A stretch of 64,000 nucleotides of DNA from Pseudomonas cremoricolorata (GTDB lineage Bacteria > Pseudomonadota > Gammaproteobacteria > Pseudomonadales > Pseudomonadaceae), in NCBI RefSeq assembly GCF_000759535.1, contig NZ_CP009455.1, positions 2,170,001 through 2,234,000 of the forward strand, given 5' to 3'. Shown one piece after another: positions 1-8,497 of this stretch. How positions within the stretch are numbered: position 1 is the first letter of the stretch; each line of letters opens with the position of its first letter. The notes under the pieces are model-generated. The model saw nothing but the letters and a program-made list of their open reading frames with translations, was not told the DNA's origin and did no database searches. Made by a program: the position numbers and the translations under genes.

Positions 1-408
1 CAGAGCTTCTTCGCGGTGATCTTCTGGTACTTCCTGCTGGGCCCTGCTGCGGCGCTGGCCTATCGGTTGCTGGCGCTGACCCTGGAGCACAGCCGGCAGG
101 CGAGCGTGCAGGCCCTGACCGGACGCCTGCGGCACTGGCTCGATTGGCTGCCAGTGCGGGCGCTGGGCATCAGTTTCGCCCTGGTCGGCAACTTCGTCGC
201 GGTAGGCCGCGTGATGCTGCATGATCTGCTCAACGGCCAGCTGCGCGCCGAGCCTTGGGTGGTGCAGTTGGGCCGGGTCGCAGACGATATTCCCGAAGAC
301 GACGGTGCCGAGCAGGCCAACCAGCGCCTGGACAGCCTGTGGGATCTGCTGCTGCGCAGCGCGGTGTTGTGGTACGTGGTGTTCGCGCTGTTCACGGTAT
401 TTGCCTGA
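1..408 (+). CDS. ampE: AmpE-like inner-membrane protein, 3' part only
   Basis: The reading frame is open from the first base of the window and stops at TGA 406-408, so only the last 135 codons are present. The fragment has hydrophobic segments at both ends, including a C-terminal one ending ALFTVFA. Between them lies a soluble stretch with a DDIPEDDGAEQ acidic patch. This matches the C-terminal half of AmpE (regulatory signalling modulator of the AmpC beta-lactamase/AmpD system, CobD/CbiB-like membrane fold). In P. putida I recall ampDE lying just upstream of the tatD-like and fru genes, which fits the neighbours here. The start, RBS and promoter are outside the window. A related CbiB-type membrane protein is the alternative. 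Confidence 0.75.
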   Translation, partial: QSFFAVIFWYFLLGPAAALAYRLLALTLEHSRQASVQALTGRLRHWLDWLPVRALGISFALVGNFVAVGRVMLHDLLNGQLRAEPWVVQLGRVADDIPEDDGAEQANQRLDSLWDLLLRSAVLWYVVFALFTVFA

Positions 409-414
409 CGCCTG

Positions 415-1197
415 TCAATCGGCCCAGCCAAACAGCGCTCGGGCGTTGGCGCTGCTGGCCTCGGCCAGGCGCTCGCGCCCGATGCCCATCACCTCGGCCA
501 GCGCGGTGGCGATATCGGGCAAGTGCAGCGGGCTGTTGCGCTGCGCCGGGAACATCGCCGGGGCCATGTCCGGGGCGTCGGTTTCCAGCACGATGCTGTC
601 CAGTGGCAGGCGCGGCAGGGTTCGCCGCAGGCGCAGCGCCTGCGGCCAGGTCGCGGCGCCGCCCAGGCCCAGTTTGAACCCCAGCTTGATGTACTCGCGT
701 GCCTCTTCAAAGCTGCCGGCGAAGGCGTGCACGATACCGCCGCGCGGCAGCCGATGGCGCTTGAGCGTGGCGATCACCTCGGCATGGCTGCGGCGCACAT
801 GCAGCAGCGCGGGCAGCTCGAATTCCAGCGCCAGGTGCAGCTGGGCTTCGAACCAGTACTGCTGGCGCTGGCGATCCAGCTCGGGCAGGTAGAAGTCCAG
901 GCCGAACTCACCGACCGCGCACAGCCGTGGGTCGCCCCGGTGGCGCTGCAACCAGTCGCGCAGTTGCTCGAGGTGCTGATCCTCATGCGCCTGCAGGTAC
1001 ACCGGATGCAGGCCCAGCGCCGCATGCAGCCCAGGGTGCGCACAGACGGTGTCCCATACCCGTTGCCAGTTGGCTTGTTCGACCCCCAGCACGATCACCC
1101 GCTCGACCCCCGCAGCCTTCGCTGCGTTCAACAGCGATTCGCGATCGCTGTCGAAGTCGGGAAAGTCGAGGTGGGTGTGGGTGTCGACCAGGCGCAT
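415..1197 (-). CDS. TatD-family metal-dependent hydrolase (YjjV-like)
   Basis: 260 residues, the usual TatD length. Metal-site motifs appear in family order: DTHTH near the N-terminus (D5, H7, H9), GEFGLDFY, LLHVR, GIVHAFAGS and a late LETDAP. These build the two-metal TIM-barrel site of TatD DNases, cytoplasmic enzymes acting on nucleic-acid 3' ends. The start at 1197 was chosen because the conserved MRLVDTHTHLDF begins there; the longer frame upstream is the antisense or read-through of fruR. The gene begins 2 bases after the fruR stop on the same strand, so the two are probably co-transcribed. It converges with ampE with a 6-base gap. TatD family is secure; the exact in vivo substrate is not. 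Confidence 0.88.
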   Translation of the reverse strand: MRLVDTHTHLDFPDFDSDRESLLNAAKAAGVERVIVLGVEQANWQRVWDTVCAHPGLHAALGLHPVYLQAHEDQHLEQLRDWLQRHRGDPRLCAVGEFGLDFYLPELDRQRQQYWFEAQLHLALEFELPALLHVRRSHAEVIATLKRHRLPRGGIVHAFAGSFEEAREYIKLGFKLGLGGAATWPQALRLRRTLPRLPLDSIVLETDAPDMAPAMFPAQRNSPLHLPDIATALAEVMGIGRERLAEASSANARALFGWAD

Positions 1198-1199
1198 GT

Positions 1200-2195
1200 T
1201 CAGGCGCTGCGGATACGTTGCTTGAAGGTTCGCGGCACCGCGTGCACGCCCGGCTCGTAGCGCTTTTGTTCGATGGCGGCCAAGGCCAGTTCCAGCGCAG
1301 CAGCGGCGATCAGGCCATGCTGCTGGGCCATGGCATTGACCGGCAGCGGCAGGAAGTCGAGCAACTGGTTGTCGCCGAAGGTGCCCAGTTGCACAGGGGG
1401 TGCGCTGCCGGCAGGGCATTGCAGGGCATCGAACACCCCCTGCAGCAGCACGTAGGAGGTGGTCACCAGGGCATCGGGCAGGCCGCCCAGTTCATCGATC
1501 AACTGGTTCATCAGGCGCTGACCACAGGCGCGGCTGAACGCTTCGCCCGCATAACGCCGCACCTCTCCACCAAACCCTTGCAAGGCGCTGTCGAAGCCGG
1601 CCGCACGGGCCTGGCTGACCGACAGTTCCGGGCGTGCGCCGATCAGCGCGATGCGCTGCGGGGCGCTGTCGAGCAGGCTGCGGGTCAGTTGCAGGCTGGC
1701 CTGGTGGTCATCGCTGACCACCGAGCAGAACTGCGCAGGGTCGAGGCTGCGGTCGATGCCGATCACCGGCAGGCCGTTGTCGAGCACCTCGCGGTAGCTG
1801 TGATCGTCCGGCGGCAGGCAACTGGCGACGAACAGCGCATCACAGCGGCGGGCGCGGAACAGCTGCTGCAACTGCCGCTCGCTGTCGGGCTGATCGTCAC
1901 TGCTGGCGATCAGCAACTGGTAGCCACGAGCCCGTGCGCCGGCCTCCAGCTGTTTGGCGATACGCGCGTAGCTGGGGTTCTCCAGATCGGGGAGGATAAA
2001 GCCAAGGGTGCGCGTATGACGGCTGCGCAAACCGGCCGCTTGCGGGTTGGGCATGAAGCCATGGGCCTCGACCACCGCGCGCACCCGGTCCACCGTGGCG
2101 CTGCTGATGCGCTGCTGCTCGGCCTTGCCGTTGATCACATAGCTGGCAGTGGTCACCGACACTCCAGCCAGACGGGCGATATCGCTGAGTTTCAC
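1200..2195 (-). CDS. fruR: Fructose repressor FruR (Cra), LacI family
   Basis: 331 residues starting at GTG 2195, giving an N-terminus that reads as KLSDIARLAGVS after the initiator. An AAGGAAC ribosome site lies 7 bases upstream and decides this start over longer versions. Residues 1-50 are the LacI-type helix-turn-helix (SDIARLAGVSVTTASYV) with a hinge helix; about 60-325 is the periplasmic-binding-protein-like effector domain. Pseudomonas FruR senses fructose 1-phosphate and represses the divergent fruBKA operon. Its likely operator (TTAAACGTTTCA, 2351-2362) is in the 326-base gap to fruB. The downstream TatD gene follows after 2 bases. Identification is strong from position and motif. Confidence 0.93.
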   Translation of the reverse strand: MKLSDIARLAGVSVTTASYVINGKAEQQRISSATVDRVRAVVEAHGFMPNPQAAGLRSRHTRTLGFILPDLENPSYARIAKQLEAGARARGYQLLIASSDDQPDSERQLQQLFRARRCDALFVASCLPPDDHSYREVLDNGLPVIGIDRSLDPAQFCSVVSDDHQASLQLTRSLLDSAPQRIALIGARPELSVSQARAAGFDSALQGFGGEVRRYAGEAFSRACGQRLMNQLIDELGGLPDALVTTSYVLLQGVFDALQCPAGSAPPVQLGTFGDNQLLDFLPLPVNAMAQQHGLIAAAALELALAAIEQKRYEPGVHAVPRTFKQRIRSA

Positions 2196-2521
2196 CAAAT
2201 GTTCCTTATTTTGACCGGGCTGATCCGCAGCCGTACCCGCTAGTCTGACCCAAATGAGCAAGGCCTCGCAGGCGACCAACGTCGCAATTGTCCGACAGTC
2301 TGGGGCTTTTTCACGGCCAGATTATCGAGTAACGTGGCCGGCGTTTCAGATTAAACGTTTCAGCCGGGGATTACTGCCAGGTTTTGGCCCTGCTCAAACG
2401 CGAAGGTGCGATGCCTGGTCCACGCTGCCACTGGCGCGCTGCCAGCGCTGCACCATCATCCATACTCATGCGTCCACAACAATACCTCGGCCCCGGCGCG
2501 GGGCTGCAAAAGGAGAAGGTC
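2196..2521. promoter_or_regulatory. fruR-fruB divergent regulatory region
   Basis: 326 bases without a gene. It carries the fruR ribosome site next to 2195, the FruR-type operator at 2351-2362 and, just before fruB, the ribosome site AAAAGGAGAAGG (about 2508-2519). The operator lies about 160 bases upstream of the fruB start, so fruB should have a long 5' leader. I could not assign -35/-10 boxes with confidence. Confidence 0.6.
2351..2362. promoter_or_regulatory. Candidate FruR (Cra) operator
   Basis: The sequence TTAAACGTTTCA is visible here. It is the near-palindromic operator that I recall being reported for P. putida FruR upstream of fruB. The position between divergent fruR and fruBKA supports the call. 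Confidence 0.8.
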
Positions 2522-5383
2522 ATGCTCGAGCTCGTCAAAGAGCAGATAGCGATGGGCCAGGTAGCGGCTGACAAATCCCAGGCCCTGAGCCTGCTGGCCG
2601 AACGCCTGCAGGCTGATGGGCTGGTCGCCGAAGGTTATCTGCAAGGTCTGCAGGCCCGCGAAGCGCAGGGCTCAACCTTCCTCGGGCAAGGCATCGCCAT
2701 TCCCCACGGCACACCGCAGACCCGCGACCTGGTGTTCAGCACCGGCGTGCGCCTGTTGCAGTTCCCGGATGGCGTCGACTGGGGCGACGGCCAGATCGTC
2801 TACCTGGCCATCGGCATCGCCGCGCGTTCCGACGAGCACCTGCGTCTGCTGCAACTGCTGACCCGCGCCCTGGGCGAGACCGACCTGGCCGAGGCCCTGC
2901 GCCGCGCCAGTTCCCCCGAGGCGCTGCTCAAGCTGTTGCAAGGCGCCCCGCGCGAGCTGGCGCTGGATGCGCAACTGGTCAGCCTCAACCTGCCCGCCGA
3001 CGACTTCGACGAACTGTGCTGGCGCGGTGCGCGCCTGTTGCGCCGTGCCGGCTGCGCCGAAGCGGGCTTTACCGCCGCACTGCAACAGGCGCAACCGCTG
3101 CCGCTGGGCGATGGCCTGTGGTGGCTGCACAGCGAGCGCCATGTCCTGCAACCGGGGCTGGCGTTCATCACGCCACAACAGCCGCTGCAGTACCGTGATC
3201 AGCCGTTGCGTGGACTGTTCTGCCTGGCCAGCCTCGGCGCCGCGCACCAGGCCCTGCTGGAACGGCTCTGCGAAGTGCTCATCGAAGGCCGCGGGCAGAC
3301 CCTTTACCAGGCCACCAGCAGCCGCACCGTGCTGGAGGTGCTCGGTGGTGAAGTCACCCCAGACTGGCCCAGCGCCCGCATCGTCCTGGCCAACGCCCAC
3401 GGCCTGCATGCGCGTCCGGCCAAGGTGCTGGCGCAGCTGGCGAAACGCTTCGACGGCGAGATTCGCCTGCGCGTGGTCGACAGTGGTGAGGCCGCCGTTT
3501 CGGTGAAGAGCCTGAGCAAGCTGCTCAGCCTCGGTGCTCGGCGCGGCCAGACCCTGGAGCTGCTGGCCGAGCCGCAGATCGCTGGCGACGCCTTGCCGGC
3601 GCTGCTACAGGCCATCGAGGAAGGTCTGGGCGAGGAGGTCGAACCGGTGCAGGCGGCGCAGGTCGATACCGCAGTTACGCCCGTTGCGCCTGTGGACGAG
3701 GTGACGGCGCCGGCGGCCGGCAGCGTGATTCAGGGCGTGTCGGCTTCACCGGGCATCGCCACTGGGCCGGCGCACGTCAAGGTCGAGCGCACCATCGACT
3801 ACCCGCTGCGTGGCACCTCCCCGAGCGAGGAACGACTGCACCTCGAGCAGGCCCTGACGGCGGTGGATAACGAGCTGCAAGGGCTGATCGCCCGCAGCGA
3901 CAAGGCCATCGGCGACATCTTCATCACCCACCAGGAGATGCTGGCCGACCCGGCGCTGGTCGAGGACGTGCAGCAGCGCCTGGCCGAGGGTGAAAGCGCG
4001 CCCGCGGCGTGGATGGCGGTGATCGACAGCGCCGCCCGGCAACAGGAAGCGCTCAACGACACCTTGCTCGCCGAGCGCGCCGCCGACCTGCGCGACATCG
4101 GTCGGCGCGTGTTGCAGCAGCTGTGCGGCGTGCAGCAGGCCGGCGAGCCTGAGCAGCCGTACGTGCTGGTGATGGCCGAAGTCGGCCCGTCCGATGTCGC
4201 ACGTCTCGATCCTGCGCGGGTCGCTGGTATCGTCACCGCCTACGGCGGCGCCACCGCGCACAGCGCCATCGTTGCCCGCGCGCTGGGCATTCCGGCGGTG
4301 GTCGGCGCGGGCGCGCAGATCCTCGCTCTGCAATCGAGTACTGCGTTGCTGCTCGACGGTCAGCGCGGCCGCGTCAGCATCGCACCATCTGCTGGCGACG
4401 TGGAGCAGGCCCTGGCCGAGCGCGATCGTCGCGAGCAGCGCCTGCAAGCCGCCTGGGTTGAGCGTCATCAGCCTGCGGTGACCCGCGACGGCCATGCCCT
4501 GGAGGTATTCGCCAACGTTGGCGAGACCGCTGGTATCGACAAAGTGGTCGAGCAGGGCGCCGAAGGCATTGGCCTGCTGCGCACCGAGCTGATCTTCATG
4601 GGTCATTCCCAGGCGCCGGATGCAGCCACCCAAGAGGCCGACTACCGGCGTGTGCTCGACGGGCTTGGCGGTCGCCCGCTGGTGGTGCGCACCCTCGATG
4701 TGGGCGGTGACAAGCCGCTGCCGTACTGGCCCATCGCTGCCGAAGAAAACCCTTTCCTCGGTGTGCGCGGCGTGCGCCTGACCTTGCAGCGCCCGCAGAT
4801 CATGGAAGAGCAGCTGCGCGCCCTGCTGCGCGCTGCCGACAACCGCCCGCTGCGCATCATGTTCCCGATGGTCGGGCAGATGCACGAATGGCGCGAAGCC
4901 AAGGCCATGGTCGAGCGTCTGCGCCTGGAGATTCCAGTGGCCGACCTGCAGGTCGGGATCATGGTCGAGGTGCCGTCCGCCGCGTTGCTGGCACCGCAGT
5001 TGGCACGTGAAGTGGACTTTTTCAGCATCGGCACCAACGACCTGACCCAGTACACCCTGGCCATCGACCGCGGCCATCCGAGCCTGTCGGCCCAGGCCGA
5101 CGGCCTGCACCCGGCGGTGCTGCAACTGATCGACATGACCGTGCGCGCTGCCCATGCCCATGGCAAGTGGGTCGGGGTCTGCGGTGAACTGGCCGCCGAT
5201 GCCCAGGCGGTGGCGATTCTGCTGGGTCTGGAGGTGGATGAGCTGAGCGTGGCTGCGCGCAGCATCGCCGAGGTCAAGGCGCTGATCCGCGAAACCGATT
5301 TCCAAGCCGCCCGCGCCCTCGCGCAGGCCGCCTTGCAACAAGACAGCGCCGCCTCGGTGCGCGCGCTGGTGGAGCACAACTGA
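2522..5383 (+). CDS. fruB: FruB: fused PTS EIIA(Fru)-HPr-Enzyme I
   Basis: 953 residues. The start ATG 2522 follows a strong AGGAG site; an upstream extension in frame is not conserved-looking. Three PTS phosphotransfer modules lie in order. EIIA(Fru), about 1-150, has the active His in IPHGTP (H62). HPr, about 280-365, has GLHARP (H296). Enzyme I, about 400-950, has the active His in GGATAHSAIVARALG (H580) and the PEP-binding motifs VGGDKPLPYW, NPFLGVRGVR, SIGTNDLTQY and GVCGELA. The protein therefore carries phosphate from PEP to FruA without separate EI or HPr proteins. Its stop overlaps the fruK start by one base (TGATG). Expression is expected to be repressed by FruR and induced by fructose 1-phosphate. 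Confidence 0.95.
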   Translation: MLELVKEQIAMGQVAADKSQALSLLAERLQADGLVAEGYLQGLQAREAQGSTFLGQGIAIPHGTPQTRDLVFSTGVRLLQFPDGVDWGDGQIVYLAIGIAARSDEHLRLLQLLTRALGETDLAEALRRASSPEALLKLLQGAPRELALDAQLVSLNLPADDFDELCWRGARLLRRAGCAEAGFTAALQQAQPLPLGDGLWWLHSERHVLQPGLAFITPQQPLQYRDQPLRGLFCLASLGAAHQALLERLCEVLIEGRGQTLYQATSSRTVLEVLGGEVTPDWPSARIVLANAHGLHARPAKVLAQLAKRFDGEIRLRVVDSGEAAVSVKSLSKLLSLGARRGQTLELLAEPQIAGDALPALLQAIEEGLGEEVEPVQAAQVDTAVTPVAPVDEVTAPAAGSVIQGVSASPGIATGPAHVKVERTIDYPLRGTSPSEERLHLEQALTAVDNELQGLIARSDKAIGDIFITHQEMLADPALVEDVQQRLAEGESAPAAWMAVIDSAARQQEALNDTLLAERAADLRDIGRRVLQQLCGVQQAGEPEQPYVLVMAEVGPSDVARLDPARVAGIVTAYGGATAHSAIVARALGIPAVVGAGAQILALQSSTALLLDGQRGRVSIAPSAGDVEQALAERDRREQRLQAAWVERHQPAVTRDGHALEVFANVGETAGIDKVVEQGAEGIGLLRTELIFMGHSQAPDAATQEADYRRVLDGLGGRPLVVRTLDVGGDKPLPYWPIAAEENPFLGVRGVRLTLQRPQIMEEQLRALLRAADNRPLRIMFPMVGQMHEWREAKAMVERLRLEIPVADLQVGIMVEVPSAALLAPQLAREVDFFSIGTNDLTQYTLAIDRGHPSLSAQADGLHPAVLQLIDMTVRAAHAHGKWVGVCGELAADAQAVAILLGLEVDELSVAARSIAEVKALIRETDFQAARALAQAALQQDSAASVRALVEHN

Positions 5384-6330
5384 TGGCCAAGATCCTGACC
5401 CTGACCCTCAACCCGGCGCTGGACCTCACCGTCAGCCTCGACACCCTGCGCCCAGGCCAGGTCAACCGCAGCCACGCGCAGCACAGCCATGCCGCCGGCA
5501 AGGGCCTGAATGTCGCGCAGGTGCTGGCCGACCTAGGCCATGCCATCAGCGTGGCGGGCTTTCTCGGCCGCGATAACCTGCAACCCTTCGAGGCACTGAT
5601 CGAGTGGCGCGGCTTTGCCGACCATTTCGTGCGCGTGCCGGGCGAGACCCGCAGCAACCTCAAGCTGGTGGAAGCCGATGGCCGAGTCACCGACATCAAC
5701 GGCCAAGGCCCGGTGGTCGACGTCGCCGCGCAGAGCGCGCTGCTGAGGCGCCTCGAGCAGTTGGTGCCCGAGTTCGATGCCGTGGTGGTCGCCGGCAGCT
5801 TGCCGCGAGGCATTACCCTCGCGTGGTTCGAGCAGTTGCTGCAACAACTGCGCAGGCAGGGCGCGAAGGTGGTGCTCGATACCAGTGGCGAAGCACTGCG
5901 CGTCGGGCTTGCCTGCGCGCCCTGGCTGGTCAAACCCAACCTGGAGGAGCTCGCCGAGGCGCTGGGTCATCCCGTGCCGGATGCAGCGGCTCGTCAGGCA
6001 CTGGTGCAGCAACTGCTGGATGCGGGTGTCGAGCACCTGGTGTTGTCCAACGGCGGCGAGGGCCTGAGCTGGTATTCCCACGGCGCGACCCTGCATGCGC
6101 AGCCGCCCGCCGTGCAGGTGGCGAGCACCGTCGGCGCCGGCGATTCGCTGGTGGCCGGCATGCTGCATGGTCTGTTGCAGGACGAGCCGGCCGCGCAGAC
6201 CTTGCGCCGCGCCACGGCCATTGCCGCGCAGGCAGTGACCCAGGTCGGCTTCGGCATCCGTGACCGCGAACAACTGGCGCGTCTGCAAGCGGCCGTGCAC
6301 ATTACCGAACACTCCGAGGCCAGCCGATGA
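5383..6330 (+). CDS. fruK: 1-phosphofructokinase FruK
   Basis: 315 residues of the PfkB/ribokinase family. The N-terminus has the TLNPALDLTV motif and an AAGKGLNVA substrate motif. The C-terminal half has the PfkB signature STVGAGDSLVAGM with the catalytic base at D254. The enzyme phosphorylates fructose 1-phosphate, delivered by FruA, to fructose 1,6-bisphosphate in the cytoplasm. The gene is coupled on both sides: the start shares one base with the fruB stop, and the stop overlaps the fruA start by ATGA (6327-6330). This indicates one translationally coupled fruBKA operon. Confidence 0.95.
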   Translation: MAKILTLTLNPALDLTVSLDTLRPGQVNRSHAQHSHAAGKGLNVAQVLADLGHAISVAGFLGRDNLQPFEALIEWRGFADHFVRVPGETRSNLKLVEADGRVTDINGQGPVVDVAAQSALLRRLEQLVPEFDAVVVAGSLPRGITLAWFEQLLQQLRRQGAKVVLDTSGEALRVGLACAPWLVKPNLEELAEALGHPVPDAAARQALVQQLLDAGVEHLVLSNGGEGLSWYSHGATLHAQPPAVQVASTVGAGDSLVAGMLHGLLQDEPAAQTLRRATAIAAQAVTQVGFGIRDREQLARLQAAVHITEHSEASR

Positions 6331-8072
6331 ACATCGCCATCGTCACTGCCTGCCCCAATGGGCAGGTCTCAAGCGTACTCAGCGCACGCCTGCTGACTGC
6401 CGAAGCGCACCGTCGTGGCTGGAGCGTCAGCGTCGAAGTCGCCGACCCCGAGCACCCCGAGCAGCGTCTGAGCGAAGCGCAGATCGCTGCCGCCGACTGG
6501 ATACTGGTGATCGCCACCGGCCCACTGGATGTGCAGCGCTTCATCGGCAAGCGCGTGTACCAGAGCACGCCGGCCCAAGCCCTGGCCGACCGCGAGCGGT
6601 TTCTCGACGAAGCGGCCGCCAACGCTCAGGTGCTGGATGCCAGCGCCGTGGCCAGTGCGTCTGCCGACGTCGCGCCGGCTACCGCTGCGCCGAAGCTGGT
6701 CGCGGTCACCGCCTGCCCAACCGGCGTGGCCCACACGTTCATGGCCGCCGAAGCCCTGCAGCAGGCCGCTGCCTTCAAAGGCTACCAACTGACCGTGGAA
6801 ACCCAGGGCTCGGTGGGGGCGCGCAATCCGCTGCCGGCCGAGGCCATCGCTGAAGCCGACGTGGTGCTGCTGGCGGCCGACATCGAAGTACCGACCGCAC
6901 GCTTCGCTGGCAAGCGCATCTACCGCTGTGGCACCGGCATCGCCCTCAAGCAGGCCGCGGCGACCCTGGACAAGGCCCTGGCCGAGGGCAAGCAGGAAAG
7001 CGCTGGCGCGACCAGCGCCGAGCCGGCCAAGGCCGAGAACACCGGGGTGTACAAGCACTTGCTCACCGGTGTCTCGTTCATGCTGCCGATGGTGGTGGCC
7101 GGCGGCTTGTTGATCGCGCTGTCGTTCGTCTTCGGCATCAATGCCCACAAGGAGCCGGGCACCCTGCCGGCGGCGCTGATGATGATCGGCGGTGATGCCG
7201 CGTTCAAACTGATGGTGCCGCTGCTGGCCGGGTACATCGCCTGGTCGATTGCCGACCGGCCGGGTCTGGCCCCCGGAATGATCGGCGGGCTGCTCGCCAG
7301 TACCCTGGGCGCCGGCTTCATTGGCGGGATCGTCGCGGGCTTTCTTGCCGGCTATAGCGCCAAGGCGATTGCCCAATGGGTACGCCTGCCCACCAGCCTC
7401 GAAGCGCTCAAGCCGATTCTGATCATTCCATTGCTGGCCAGCCTGTTCACCGGCCTGGTGATGATCTACGTGGTCGGGCAACCGGTGGCGGCCATGCTCG
7501 AAGGGCTGACACAGTTCCTCGACAGCATGGGCACCACCAATGCCATTCTGCTCGGCGTGCTGCTCGGCGGCATGATGTGCGTCGACCTCGGCGGGCCGAT
7601 CAACAAGGCAGCCTATGCGTTTTCGGTCGGTCTGCTGGCGTCGTCCAGCTACGCGCCGATGGCCGCCACCATGGCGGCGGGCATGGTGCCGCCGATCGGC
7701 CTGGGCATCGCCAGCTTCATCGCCCGGCGCAAGTTCGCCCAGAGCGAGCGCGAAGCCGGCAAGGCGGCCTTCGTGCTGGGCCTGTGCTTCATCTCCGAAG
7801 GCGCCATTCCCTTCGCCGCCAAGGACCCGCTGCGGGTGATTCCGGCGAGCATCGCCGGTGGCGCGCTGACCGGCGCGCTGTCGATGTACTTCGGCTGCAA
7901 GTTGATGGCGCCGCATGGTGGGCTGTTCGTCATGCTCATTCCCAACGCCATCAACCACGCCTTGCTGTATTTGCTGGCGATCGTCGCCGGTAGCCTGGTG
8001 ACGGCGCTGATCTATGCGTTGATCAAGAAAGGCGAGCCGGTAGAAATGGTCGTGGCACCAGCCAAGGGCTGA
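6327..8072 (+). CDS. fruA: PTS fructose transporter subunit EIIB'BC (FruA)
   Basis: 581 residues. The N-terminus carries two EIIB-type modules. The first has VTACPNG (C9) and is probably the degenerate B' domain; the second has VTACPTGVAHTFMAAEAL with the phosphorylated Cys at C130. From about 235 to 570 follows the EIIC membrane domain with eight to ten hydrophobic segments, including GVSFMLPMVVAGG, LGGPINKAAYAF and FISEGAIPFAAKDP. It imports fructose and releases fructose 1-phosphate, taking phosphate from FruB. It is the last gene of fruBKA and ends 7 bases before the convergent DUF3820 gene; no clear terminator lies between them. Confidence 0.95.
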   Translation: MNIAIVTACPNGQVSSVLSARLLTAEAHRRGWSVSVEVADPEHPEQRLSEAQIAAADWILVIATGPLDVQRFIGKRVYQSTPAQALADRERFLDEAAANAQVLDASAVASASADVAPATAAPKLVAVTACPTGVAHTFMAAEALQQAAAFKGYQLTVETQGSVGARNPLPAEAIAEADVVLLAADIEVPTARFAGKRIYRCGTGIALKQAAATLDKALAEGKQESAGATSAEPAKAENTGVYKHLLTGVSFMLPMVVAGGLLIALSFVFGINAHKEPGTLPAALMMIGGDAAFKLMVPLLAGYIAWSIADRPGLAPGMIGGLLASTLGAGFIGGIVAGFLAGYSAKAIAQWVRLPTSLEALKPILIIPLLASLFTGLVMIYVVGQPVAAMLEGLTQFLDSMGTTNAILLGVLLGGMMCVDLGGPINKAAYAFSVGLLASSSYAPMAATMAAGMVPPIGLGIASFIARRKFAQSEREAGKAAFVLGLCFISEGAIPFAAKDPLRVIPASIAGGALTGALSMYFGCKLMAPHGGLFVMLIPNAINHALLYLLAIVAGSLVTALIYALIKKGEPVEMVVAPAKG

Positions 8073-8079
8073 GTCAGCG

Positions 8080-8298
8080 TCAGCCGCGCTGGCCCCGCAA
8101 TGGGGTCAGCAGCTCCATCAGGCCGTTGTGGTCGATCTCGTGCATCAACGCCAGCAACCCGCCCAACTCCCCGGGCGGGAAGCCCTTGCGGGCAAACCAG
8201 GCCAGGTAGTCGCCGGGCAGGTCGGCGATCAGCCGGCCCTGGTACTTGCCGAACGGCATGGTTCGGGTCACCAGCAATTGCAGGGTTTCAGGTTTCAT
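8080..8298 (-). CDS. DUF3820 family small protein
   Basis: 72 residues beginning MKPETLQLL, with the DUF3820 core TMPFGKYQGRLIADLPGDYLAWF followed by a GELGGLLALMHEIDHNGL helix. Many Pseudomonas genomes label this family a putative quorum-sensing-regulated virulence factor, but I know of no assigned reaction. The start at 8298 was chosen because the family begins just ahead of this motif; in-frame ATGs upstream at 8331 and 8358 are possible but would add residues that do not look conserved. The gene is convergent with fruA and divergent from the PA2169-like gene. Confidence 0.7.
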   Translation of the reverse strand: MKPETLQLLVTRTMPFGKYQGRLIADLPGDYLAWFARKGFPPGELGGLLALMHEIDHNGLMELLTPLRGQRG

Positions 8299-8422
8299 CG
8301 CTGGCACTCTGAATGGGCAAGCGCGGACCATACTGCAAACTGCACGACCGCCCAACACCGATCATGCATAACGCGACGCATGGCGTTGCGCCACATTATT
8401 GTAAGTATCTGATATTCAAGGA

Positions 8423-8440
8423 TTTTATGGAGGTATAAAA
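8423..8440. promoter_or_regulatory. Inverted repeat next to a sigma-54-like promoter
   Basis: TTTTAT - GGAGGT - ATAAAA, perfect 6-base arms with a 6-base spacer. It ends two bases before the -24 element at 8442. It could be a regulator or IHF-type site; its function is unproven. Confidence 0.4.
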
Positions 8441-8441
8441 G

Positions 8442-8458
8442 CTGGCACGAAGGCTGCT
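8442..8458 (+). promoter_or_regulatory. Candidate sigma-54 (RpoN) promoter for the PA2169-like gene
   Basis: CTGGCACG-AAGG-CTGCT is read directly. It has the invariant GG at 8444-8445 and GC at 8456-8457 with exactly 10 bases between them, and differs from the YTGGCACG-N4-TTGCW consensus at one conserved base. It lies 40 bases upstream of the ATG at 8498, so transcription would begin near 8469. No enhancer-binding protein gene is adjacent. Confidence 0.65.
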
Positions 8459-8497
8459 CTATTCCTGAGACTAAACCAGTGCCAAGGAGTTTGAGCC

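Noticed and set aside
3746..5377. 543-codon minus-strand frame opposite fruB
   Set aside because: It is the mirror of a strongly recognised PTS protein; the His/Gln-rich translation has no family likeness.
6369..7958. 529-codon minus-strand frame opposite fruA
   Set aside because: Antisense of a clear EIIBC transporter, with no ribosome site and no recognisable domain.
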